NCBI GenBank assembly: GCA_944375745.1
Contig: CALWAV010000026.1
Location: forward strand, 1 to 37,038
Length of the DNA stretch: 37,038 nt
DNA from: an uncultured Merdimonas sp.
GTDB lineage: Bacteria > Bacillota > Clostridia > Lachnospirales > Lachnospiraceae
Direction: 5' to 3'
A program made the translations under genes and the position numbers. Shown piece by piece: positions 7,882-15,060 of this stretch. Below the pieces are notes generated by a model. The model did no database searches. It was not told where the DNA came from and saw only the letters and a program-made list of their open reading frames with translations. Positions within the stretch are counted from its first letter, which is position 1; the number at the start of each line of letters is the position of its first letter.

Positions 7882-8835
7882 CTAATCATCCAGTACAGTC
7901 TCAATAATATATTTGGGACGTTCCTTCGTCTCCAGATAAATCTTGCCGATATATTCTCCCACGACTCCGATAGCCAGAAGCTGCAGGCCGCCGATGGCCC
8001 AGATGGAAATAATCATGCTGGTCCAGCCTGCTACAGTCCTGCCCATAAAATGCACGGCCAGGAAATACAGGAGCATCAGAATGCTGACCGCAAAAATCAG
8101 AATTCCGCAACTGGTAATCAAGCGGATGGGCTTGATGCTGAAGGAAGTAATCCCATCGGTGGCAAAGGCCAGCATCTTTTTCAGCGGATATTTGGATTCT
8201 CCCGCGAAACGCTCATGGCGCTCATAGGTCACGATATCTGACTTGTACCCAATCAGCGGAACGATGCCTCTTAAGAACAGATTGACCTCCTTAAACTGGG
8301 CCAGCCCCTCCAGAGCCCGTCTGCTCATCAGACGGTAATCCGCATGATTGTATACGATCTCCACGCCCATGGCCTGCATCAGCTTGTAGAACCCCTGAGC
8401 CGTAAATTTCTTGAAAAAGGTGTCTGTCTTCCGGGCGCTGCGCACGCCGTAGACAATATCATTTCCCTCATAATACTTTTCCACCATCTGGTCAATGACA
8501 TCCACATCATCCTGCAGGTCCGCGTCCAGCGAAATGGCCATGTCCGCCTTATCCTTCGCTGTCATAAGACCAGCCAGCAGAGCATTCTGATGTCCCTTGT
8601 TCCGGGACAGCTTCACGCCGGAATAGATGGGATTGGAAGCGTGCAGCTCCTCAATGATCTCCCAGGTCTTATCCTTTGATCCGTCATTGACAAACATGAT
8701 CTTGCTCTCTCTGGAAATCATGCCCCGCTCAAACATGGAATTCATTTTATTCAGAAGCTGTCTCGCGGTTTCCGGCAGCACAGCCTCCTCATTGTAGCAG
8801 GGAATTACCAGATATAATACGTCATTTCCAGCCAT
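7882..8835 (-). CDS. GtrB-like polyprenyl-phosphate glycosyltransferase (GT2 with two C-terminal membrane helices)
   Basis: The protein has 317 residues. An N-terminal GT2 domain begins LVIPCYNEE, with VNDGSKDKT near residue 49 and the metal-binding LDADLQDD at 103-110. It ends with two membrane helices (about 231-252 and 266-288) and the GEYIGKIYLETKERP tail typical of GtrB/DPM1-type enzymes. Such enzymes load a sugar, often glucose, onto undecaprenyl phosphate on the cytoplasmic face. The next gene is a GT-C transferase, the usual partner. The ATG at 8835 has AAAGGAG upstream. Confidence 0.92.
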   Translation of the reverse strand: MAGNDVLYLVIPCYNEEAVLPETARQLLNKMNSMFERGMISRESKIMFVNDGSKDKTWEIIEELHASNPIYSGVKLSRNKGHQNALLAGLMTAKDKADMAISLDADLQDDVDVIDQMVEKYYEGNDIVYGVRSARKTDTFFKKFTAQGFYKLMQAMGVEIVYNHADYRLMSRRALEGLAQFKEVNLFLRGIVPLIGYKSDIVTYERHERFAGESKYPLKKMLAFATDGITSFSIKPIRLITSCGILIFAVSILMLLYFLAVHFMGRTVAGWTSMIISIWAIGGLQLLAIGVVGEYIGKIYLETKERPKYIIETVLDD

Positions 8836-8867
8836 CAGATGCTTCTCCTTTCGTACAGGCAGGCCTT

Positions 8868-9731
8868 TTATCCCAGCAGATCCTTCATATAGACCTCAAT
8901 GGCGTCCTGCCAGGAGGCGAAGGAAAAATCGGTGGTCAGCTTCAGCATATAGTTTTCCAGAATGGAATAAGCCGGCCGGTCCGCGGATGCCGGGAAGCGG
9001 CGCTTGTATTCCTGTGAGGTAATGGGCTCAATCTCAGTCTTCTTTCCTGCCAGCCGGAGCACTGTGGCCGCGAATTCCGCCCAGTTGGTATCTCCCTCGC
9101 AGGTGCCGTGGAACAGTCCGTAATTATCCGTAGGAAGCAGATACTTAATGGCCTTTGCCAGCTCTGTGGCGCTGGTAGGCGTTCCCACCTGGTCCATCAC
9201 CACGCCGATGGTATCGTTGGTCTCGGAAAGCTTCAGCATGGTCTTAGCGAAATTATGGCCGTCCCCGTAAAGCCAGGCAGTACGGATCATAAAATAGCGG
9301 TCCGCGAAATCTCTTACAAAGTTCTCTCCTGCCAGTTTTGTGGCGCCATACATACTCTTCGGCTTCGGTGTGTCAAACTCTGTCAGCGGATGATCGGATA
9401 CGTCTCCCGGGAATACATAATCCGTGGAAATGTGCACCAGCTTCGCTCCTGTATCAGAAGCGGCGATGGCCAGGTTGCGGGCGCCGATGGCGTTGATCTT
9501 GTAAGCCAGATCCGGCTCCGTCTCACACTTGTCCACATTGGTGTAGGCAGCGCAGTTGATGATGGCGTAAGGCTTCACCTCACGGGCCAGCTCCAGCACC
9601 TTCTCCACCTTCGTGATATCCAGCTCTGCCACATCCGTATTCACCAGTTCATACTCGGTGCTTCCCGCATACTGCTGATTTACCGCACGGCCCAGCTGTC
9701 CGTTGCATCCTGTTACAATAATCTTTTTCAT
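8868..9731 (-). CDS. rfbD: dTDP-4-dehydrorhamnose reductase
   Basis: RfbD carries out the last step to dTDP-L-rhamnose, reducing dTDP-4-keto-L-rhamnose with NAD(P)H. The 287-residue protein starts at ATG 9731 with AAAGGAG just upstream. A frame 11 codons longer would overlap the end of the DUF6056 gene. It has a Rossmann motif GCNGQLG (8-14), HISTDYVFPG near 100-109 and the catalytic Y128-x-x-x-K132 (YGATK). RfbA, RfbB and RfbC are absent from the window, so the rest of the pathway must lie elsewhere. It sits between two polyprenyl-sugar modules, which points to a rhamnose-containing glycan. Confidence 0.94.
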   Translation of the reverse strand: MKKIIVTGCNGQLGRAVNQQYAGSTEYELVNTDVAELDITKVEKVLELAREVKPYAIINCAAYTNVDKCETEPDLAYKINAIGARNLAIAASDTGAKLVHISTDYVFPGDVSDHPLTEFDTPKPKSMYGATKLAGENFVRDFADRYFMIRTAWLYGDGHNFAKTMLKLSETNDTIGVVMDQVGTPTSATELAKAIKYLLPTDNYGLFHGTCEGDTNWAEFAATVLRLAGKKTEIEPITSQEYKRRFPASADRPAYSILENYMLKLTTDFSFASWQDAIEVYMKDLLG

Positions 9732-9744
9732 GATTTTTCTCCTT

Positions 9745-11313
9745 TTATTCCTGTGAAGTTTCATTGCTCTCCTCTTCGGTCTCTCTCTTTACCATGTACT
9801 CCTTGTCATAGTACTCGCACATGGCAAGATTTCTGCTGTCCTCTGGGTCTGTGGTCAGTGTTCCGTAATAGAGAAGCTCCGGCCGGTATGTAACCTCGTC
9901 TACTACTACCCGCTTCACATCCGGGTCATTGTAAAGGGCTTCTCTCTCCCGGATTTCCCGGTCATACACCTGCGCCTCTCCGTAAACCAGAGATTTCAGC
10001 GCTGTAGCCGTGGTAATCTCCTCCAGATCCGTCACAATATCGATCTTCCAGATTCCCAGAACCGCGCAGCCGATTCCCGCCGCGGCCAGCATGGCCGGTA
10101 CAGCCTTTTTCAAAAGGCCCAGAATTTCATCGCCGCATTTCTCGCACTGCCGCCGCAGCCAGCCCGCGTAGTAGACCGCGTTTGCCGCCCAGAACAGAAT
10201 CACTCCGTAGTAGAGGATATCATAATAACGTCCTCCTGAAATATAGCGCACCGCATAGATTCCGGGCACCCACATCACTACTACCATGCTGTAGGTCACA
10301 AACGTAAACAAAAGCGGGCACCGGAAAGAAAATTTCGTATTTCCCAGCTTCCACAGCATATACAGAAACAGTGCAAAGATCACCAGCACAATCACCACAT
10401 TCATGGCTTCCGTGTACATGTACTCCAGCGATTTCGTATAGGATTTATAGATCGCCTCAAAGGGCGTACGATGCTGGAAAAAGGCCTGCCGTCTGGCATT
10501 TCCCGGCGCCGCGAGGCTTAAGGCAAAGGCCGGGATATAGATAAGAAACAGCGCAGCAGCCTGAATCTTCATCTTTTTTCCGTATTTTTTCCCTGCCAGA
10601 ACGTCAACGGCAAAGAAAAACAGCATAACAGCTGTCAGCAGCGCTATGGGATACATGCCTCCTGCCAGCAGCACTGTCAGCAGAATCAGGCCGATCATAC
10701 GCTTTGCGGAAATCTTTTCTCTGTGCAGAGAGTCTGCCAGCAGCCCGAAAAAGGCCAGCATCACAGAAAAGAATCCCGTATATCCCACGCTTCCGTTCCA
10801 CCAGTAAAAGGCCTCCACTCCAATAGGCACATACTGAATGCAGAGCGTAATCACCACACAGGCGGTCACTGTGGCCACAGCCTTTGACAGGCCCAGCAGT
10901 CTGTGCAGCATCACCCGGCAGAAATACATAATACAGCCTGTAAACAGGCCTATCAGAATAAAGGTTTGGATAAAAGTAATCCGCTCTGTAATAATCGAAG
11001 GCCGCAGAGCCGCCACAATGGCAAAGGTATAGGTTCCCTGCCAGCTGTGCCACAGATTCACTGCCCGCTGCACGGCTGCCTTCAGCACCGCCGGTATCAC
11101 AGCCAGGCCTTTGTTTTCCAGCAAAGCGTGCCTGGTCAGGATTCCATAGTTAAAATCATCCATGGCAGGATGGTTGTAAAAGCTTAAAACCAGAAGAGGA
11201 ATCAGACTTATGACAAAACATACCACAATAAAACGTGCGTGGTTCTTCTCTTCCTTCAGCCAGTTTACGAAGCTGCTCCACAGCCGATCCGCCGTCTTAT
11301 AAATCGTTTCCAA
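9745..11313 (-). CDS. DUF6056-type polytopic membrane protein, GT-C-like (GacL-like position)
   Basis: A 522-residue protein with about eleven membrane segments. The first extracytoplasmic loop holds N-H-P-A-M-D-D-F-N-Y (Asp52, Asp53), followed by W-H-S-W-Q-G-T-Y, the signature of the DUF6056 family and a GT-C-like acidic motif. A soluble C-terminal part of about 100 residues follows the last helix. The start is TTG at 11311-11313 with AGAGGAG upstream, and it overlaps the DUF2304 gene by 17 bases. With that gene and the GT2 before it, it matches the order GacI-GacJ-GacL of the group A streptococcal carbohydrate cluster, where GacL transfers GlcNAc from a lipid carrier. A role in polymer elongation is an alternative. 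Confidence 0.78.
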   Translation of the reverse strand: METIYKTADRLWSSFVNWLKEEKNHARFIVVCFVISLIPLLVLSFYNHPAMDDFNYGILTRHALLENKGLAVIPAVLKAAVQRAVNLWHSWQGTYTFAIVAALRPSIITERITFIQTFILIGLFTGCIMYFCRVMLHRLLGLSKAVATVTACVVITLCIQYVPIGVEAFYWWNGSVGYTGFFSVMLAFFGLLADSLHREKISAKRMIGLILLTVLLAGGMYPIALLTAVMLFFFAVDVLAGKKYGKKMKIQAAALFLIYIPAFALSLAAPGNARRQAFFQHRTPFEAIYKSYTKSLEYMYTEAMNVVIVLVIFALFLYMLWKLGNTKFSFRCPLLFTFVTYSMVVVMWVPGIYAVRYISGGRYYDILYYGVILFWAANAVYYAGWLRRQCEKCGDEILGLLKKAVPAMLAAAGIGCAVLGIWKIDIVTDLEEITTATALKSLVYGEAQVYDREIREREALYNDPDVKRVVVDEVTYRPELLYYGTLTTDPEDSRNLAMCEYYDKEYMVKRETEEESNETSQE

Positions 11314-11680
11314 GTTCTTCTCCTCTTACTCTTTCTTTCTGCTCGTCCAGCCGGTCCTTCTCTTCCAGAGCCAGCTCCTGGGTCAAATCCTTGACCTTAT
11401 TTTCCAGGGCGGACAGCTCAATGGTCATCAGGAACATTTTTACCAGCAGCACAAAGATAAAAAACATGAATATAAAGTTTACAGGCAGCTGCATCCCTAT
11501 CAGTCTGGTGAACATGCTCACCAGCCACGGAAACAGGCTGAAGATAATCAGCACGCCCGCAAAAAGAATCCAGAAAATAGCATACTCAATCTGCAGCTTG
11601 GACTGACGGATTCTTTTCAGAATATAATAAGTCGTCAGAAGCGACACCACAATCAGAATAATCCGGAATACCGGAGTCAT
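11297..11680 (-). CDS. DUF2304 small membrane protein (GacJ-like activator)
   Basis: The protein is 127 residues, with three hydrophobic segments (about 3-21, 34-56 and 62-83) and then a charged, coiled-coil-like tail with L-E-N-K-V and E-L-A-L-E-E-K repeats. This is the layout of DUF2304 proteins such as streptococcal GacJ, which binds the partner GT2 and raises its activity in making polyprenyl-phosphate GlcNAc. The start overlaps the GT2 stop by four bases (ATGA), as expected for a subunit made in step with its partner. Confidence 0.85.
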   Translation of the reverse strand: MTPVFRIILIVVSLLTTYYILKRIRQSKLQIEYAIFWILFAGVLIIFSLFPWLVSMFTRLIGMQLPVNFIFMFFIFVLLVKMFLMTIELSALENKVKDLTQELALEEKDRLDEQKERVRGEELGNDL

Positions 11681-12378
11681 CGTTCCTTCACCTCCCTGCG
11701 CTTTCTAAAGTTCTGTATAAACAGAATGGACATCAGCATTCTCATCATATACATCATGGATTTTGTAATATTCAGATAGCTTTCTCCCGCGATCCGTTCA
11801 TCCATCTGTACCTGGACCTCCGCAATGGTGGCCCCCTGCTTCAGCAGATAGGAAATGGTATCCGGCTCAGGGCCATAATTTAAGTTCAGGGCAAACTCCG
11901 CAATCATTTTCTTATTGAACATTCTCATGCCGGAGGTGGGATCCTTCACCTTCTTGCCAGTGGTAAGTCTTGTGGCAATGGCAATCAGCCTGCTGCCAAT
12001 CATCCGCAGGGAATGAGGCTTTTTCTCCGTTACAAACCGGGAACCGATGACAATGTCATACCCCTCTTCTATCTTTTCCAGCATGGGGCCGATATACTCT
12101 GCCCTGTGCTGTCCGTCCGCGTCAAACTGAATCGCGTAATCATAGCCCTTGCGGTAAGCATACTTCAGGCCCGTCTGAAAAGCTCCCGCAAGTCCCAGAT
12201 TTACGGGAAGGTCCACCAGCTCATACCCCTTCTTTCTGCAGATTCGGGCTGTGTCATCTGAAGAGCCGTCATTGATCACCACATAGTCATACATGGGATA
12301 ATTGTTCTTCAGATTTTCTACCACGCGCACAATATTTTCCTCTTCATTGTACGCAGGAATAATCACCAGACAACTCAT
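11677..12378 (-). CDS. GacI-like GT2, polyprenyl-phosphate sugar synthase
   Basis: A 233-residue DPM1-like glycosyltransferase. It has LVIIPAYNEEE at the N-terminus, VINDGSSDDT at 34-43, LPVNLGLAGAFQTG at 57-70 and the metal-binding F-D-A-D-G-Q-H around 85-91. Further on are GSRFVTEKKPHSLRM-type and DPTSGMR motifs and a NYGPEPDT segment, all strongly reminiscent of GacI and relatives. The C-terminus is hydrophobic and basic and could associate with the membrane. With the overlapping DUF2304 gene it should form a complex that makes undecaprenyl-phosphate-linked sugar, GlcNAc in GacI. The ribosome binding site is AAGGAG. Confidence 0.9.
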   Translation of the reverse strand: MSCLVIIPAYNEEENIVRVVENLKNNYPMYDYVVINDGSSDDTARICRKKGYELVDLPVNLGLAGAFQTGLKYAYRKGYDYAIQFDADGQHRAEYIGPMLEKIEEGYDIVIGSRFVTEKKPHSLRMIGSRLIAIATRLTTGKKVKDPTSGMRMFNKKMIAEFALNLNYGPEPDTISYLLKQGATIAEVQVQMDERIAGESYLNITKSMMYMMRMLMSILFIQNFRKRREVKER

Positions 12379-12412
12379 CTGTAGTTCTCCTTACTTTTGT
12401 GTTCTTTCTATC

Positions 12413-13165
12413 TTACTTCTTTTTCACAAACTGCGCAAGTACTCTGAAAGTCCGGCACAGATCCGTAAACCAGGCAAAATGCACGCCGTTTTCCTTAAGA
12501 GCCCTGTGTCCCTCCTTCATTCCCGCCAGGTAGGCGCCCAGGCTGTTTGTGCTGGTGCCTCCGTGGGACATGTAGATCAGAACCTCCGGCAGATAGGAAA
12601 GACGGACCTTTCCGTCCTTCAGAATCCGGATCATGAACTCATAGTCCGCCGAAATGCGGTAATCTGTTTTATAGAGCCCGAAGGTGTCATAGACGCTTTT
12701 GCGCAGATACAGGGTGGGATGTCCCGGCATCCAGCCGAAACGGATGCTTCCCTGGCCCTGGTGCCACCGGCGCACAATCCGGTCCCCGTCCATATAATAC
12801 AGGTCCCCGTGGACGCCGTCTGTCTGCTCCCGCTCCATGATATCCACCATTTTGGAAATCACGTCCGGCCCTGCGTACTCATCGAAGCAGCAGCCCAGGA
12901 TTTCTCCCGTGGACAGGCGGATGCCCTTGTTCAGCGCGTCGTAAATGCCCTTGTCCGGCTCCGAGATCCATTTCAGACGCTCTCCGAAGATCCCTTCCGC
13001 TTCCCGGATGACTTCCATCGTCCCGTCAGAGGATCCTCCGTCCACAATAATATATTCGATATTTTCGTAATCCTGAGCGCTGACCTGCCGGATAATCCGC
13101 CGCAGGTTTTCCTTGTCGTTGTAGGTTGCGGTGATGACCGAAACCTTTGGTTTTTCCATGTTCAT
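12413..13165 (-). CDS. GT2 glycosyltransferase (WcaA-like)
   Basis: A 250-residue cytoplasmic glycosyltransferase. The GT-A fold is shown by VSVITATYND at 8-17, VDGGSSDGT at 41-49 and the SEPDKGIYDALNKGI signature at 68-82. The metal-binding segment is unusual: where relatives have a loop ending in S-D-D or A-D-D, this protein has C-C-F-D95-E96-Y-A. The start at 13165 overlaps the GT4 stop by four bases. A second ATG two codons on is possible. It should add one sugar to the lipid-linked repeat unit; donor and acceptor are unknown. Confidence 0.88.
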   Translation of the reverse strand: MNMEKPKVSVITATYNDKENLRRIIRQVSAQDYENIEYIIVDGGSSDGTMEVIREAEGIFGERLKWISEPDKGIYDALNKGIRLSTGEILGCCFDEYAGPDVISKMVDIMEREQTDGVHGDLYYMDGDRIVRRWHQGQGSIRFGWMPGHPTLYLRKSVYDTFGLYKTDYRISADYEFMIRILKDGKVRLSYLPEVLIYMSHGGTSTNSLGAYLAGMKEGHRALKENGVHFAWFTDLCRTFRVLAQFVKKK

Positions 13166-14373
13166 TTTTTCAAAAGACTCCTGTACAGCTCCAGGTACTC
13201 CTGAAACCTGTCGTTTTTATCATAGAAGGCCGCTTTCCGCAGGCAGGCTTCCGTTTTATCCGGTTCCCTCTGAAGCTCCCGGACCGCTTCTGCCAGAGCC
13301 TCCAGGTCTCCCTTGGGCACGATTTTCCCGCAGGAAGCGTCCACGGACTCCACACTGCCCCCGGTGGCAAAGGTAATTACCGGCGTGCCGCAGGCCAGAG
13401 CCTCCAGATTTGTGGTGGGGAAGTTGTCCTCCAGCGTAGCGTTCACATACACATCCGCCATGGAATAGTAAGCGGCAAGCTCTTCCACGCTTTCTGTCCT
13501 GGCAAGTCCCATAACCCCGGGAGGAAGGGACTTCTGTTTCTTTTTGTCCAGGCCTATGAGAATGACCTGGTATTCCTTTCCCAGCCTTTCCGCCAGCTCC
13601 AGAAAATAGGGATAGCCCTTCCGCTTTTCCCACATATTGGCCACGCCCAGAATCACATATTTTCCTTCCAGGCCAAGTCTTACCCGCAGATCTCCAGCCG
13701 CCTCCGGGTGAAAACGGCTCAAATCGATCCCATTATAGATCACCCGGACCGGATAATCCATAAGAAAAGACTGCTTTACCAGTCCGGCCAGCCACCTGCA
13801 GGGCGTCACCAGCGTCATATCCGGAATGGGCTGCTCCTTCAGCATCCGTTTTTTCCGGAGATAATTCTGCTCCGAGTTATCTTTGAACAGAGCATAGGGA
13901 TAGGCGCTGCGATGCTGGGGGCAGTCATGGCAGAGCGTCTTCCATTTATCACAGCCCGCATAGTCAAAATAGGCGCAGTGGCCCGTAAAAGCCCAGCAGT
14001 CGTGGAGGGTCCACACCACCGGCTTTCCCGCCTGGCGCAGATACCCGAAGAGCTGCTCCGTATCCAGATAGAATCCGTGAAGATTGTGAAGGTGGATAAT
14101 ATCCGGGTCCCACTGTCTGATTCCTTCTATCAGCCTGGCCGTCTGTTTTCCCGAGGCGAAACCGTGCTCTCCCTTAAAAAACGTGTGCAGCACATGAAAG
14201 GCCATATCTGCGTCTGTGCCGAAACGCCAGCTGTCCACGCCTTCCGGAGCCTTTCTCCTGCCGTAGGCGATTCTGCATTCATCCCCGGCACGCTCCAGGG
14301 TGTGGGCAATATCCACTGTGATGCGTCCTACGCTTCCGCTTCCACAGACGGTGTTGATCTGCAATACCTTCAC
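13162..14373 (-). CDS. GT4 glycosyltransferase (GT-B fold)
   Basis: The protein has 403 residues and starts with GTG at 14373, which overlaps the acetyltransferase stop (GTGA). The N-terminal domain has the glycine-rich VCGSGSVGRI loop, DIIHLHNLHGFY near residue 90 and WTLHDCWAFTGHC, a segment common in capsular GT4 enzymes. The cluster of Cys and His after it (C-A-Y-F-D-Y-A-G-C-x6-C-x2-C) looks like a small metal site. The C-terminal domain shows the nucleotide-sugar site D-N-F-P-T-T-N-L-E-A-L-A-C-G-T-P, where Asp replaces the first Glu of the usual EX7E motif. It is a cytoplasmic transferase of the repeat-unit assembly line; the sugar is unknown. Confidence 0.9.
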   Translation of the reverse strand: MKVLQINTVCGSGSVGRITVDIAHTLERAGDECRIAYGRRKAPEGVDSWRFGTDADMAFHVLHTFFKGEHGFASGKQTARLIEGIRQWDPDIIHLHNLHGFYLDTEQLFGYLRQAGKPVVWTLHDCWAFTGHCAYFDYAGCDKWKTLCHDCPQHRSAYPYALFKDNSEQNYLRKKRMLKEQPIPDMTLVTPCRWLAGLVKQSFLMDYPVRVIYNGIDLSRFHPEAAGDLRVRLGLEGKYVILGVANMWEKRKGYPYFLELAERLGKEYQVILIGLDKKKQKSLPPGVMGLARTESVEELAAYYSMADVYVNATLEDNFPTTNLEALACGTPVITFATGGSVESVDASCGKIVPKGDLEALAEAVRELQREPDKTEACLRKAAFYDKNDRFQEYLELYRSLLKK

Positions 14374-14939
14374 CCTGCCACCTCCGTGCCTTCGCTTTTC
14401 TCAGTATTCTCTGTCTTTATGGGCTTCTGCTCTTTTCCGATGCCCAGATACACGCTGTGGGCATCCACCTGCCCCCGGACCACAGCTCCTGCGGCGATGA
14501 CGGCTCCATCTCCGATTCTGCTTCCTTTCAGAATCACTGCGTTCGCCCCGATCCACACATCGTCTCCTATCTCCACCGGAGCAGTCCGGTACGCGCCCCA
14601 GCCTTTCCGGTAATCATGATCATGATCCACGATCACCACATTGTTGGCGATCTGGCATCTGTCACCGATGCGGATCCGCTCCATACAGGTGATGCTCACA
14701 TGGGTATTGAAGAAACACTTGTCCCCTATGGAAAGGGTTCCGCCCTCCGCCCGGATAAACAGGCCGAAACGGGATACCGTCTCCTTTCCGAGCGAAACTT
14801 CCGCCCGCTTATCCAGATGAAGCTCCGTATGTTTCCCAAATGACTGCACCAGGGGAGCCTGGAATCTCCCTCCGTATTTGATTTTCCACCAGATTACCTT
14901 CGGCAGGGACCATGCCGCCCGCACTGCCAGTTCGTTCAT
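14370..14939 (-). CDS. Hexapeptide-repeat acetyltransferase (WcaF/Maa-like)
   Basis: A 189-residue left-handed beta-helix acyltransferase. The C-terminal half has repeats of the [LIV]-G-x4 type (IGDDVWIGANAVILKGSRIG and on), and the catalytic His lies in V-D-H-D-H-D. Acetyl-CoA is the usual donor, acting on a sugar or nucleotide sugar in the cytoplasm. The ATG at 14939 has GAGG upstream. It is coupled by overlap to the GT4 gene, so it probably O-acetylates an intermediate of the same glycan. Some 120 bases with a hairpin separate it from fkp. Confidence 0.9.
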   Translation of the reverse strand: MNELAVRAAWSLPKVIWWKIKYGGRFQAPLVQSFGKHTELHLDKRAEVSLGKETVSRFGLFIRAEGGTLSIGDKCFFNTHVSITCMERIRIGDRCQIANNVVIVDHDHDYRKGWGAYRTAPVEIGDDVWIGANAVILKGSRIGDGAVIAAGAVVRGQVDAHSVYLGIGKEQKPIKTENTEKSEGTEVAG

Positions 14940-14986
14940 AGTTTTTCCTCATTTCTGCCGTTAGAATTCACAGTCCGGTTTCAGCC

Positions 14987-15031
14987 CCGGCAGCAGCTGC
15001 TTACGTGCCGGCACGGCACATCTGCTGCCGG
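14987..15031 (-). repeat. Inverted repeat / stable hairpin between fkp and the acetyltransferase gene
   Basis: Ten-base arms at 14987-14996 and 15022-15031 (CCGGCAGCAG and its complement) are perfectly paired. The loop holds a perfect 12-base palindrome, CGTGCCGGCACG, at 15004-15015. There is no T-run after it on the minus strand, so it is not a simple terminator. It may act as an mRNA-processing or stabilising hairpin that sets fkp expression apart from the downstream genes. Confidence 0.5.
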
Positions 15032-15060
15032 ATCTGAAGCAGCTGCGAATCATAGCGGCT

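Noticed and set aside
13147-14613. Plus-strand frame of 488 codons
   Set aside because: It lies opposite the GT4 and acetyltransferase genes, which have clear catalytic motifs; the plus frame has none.
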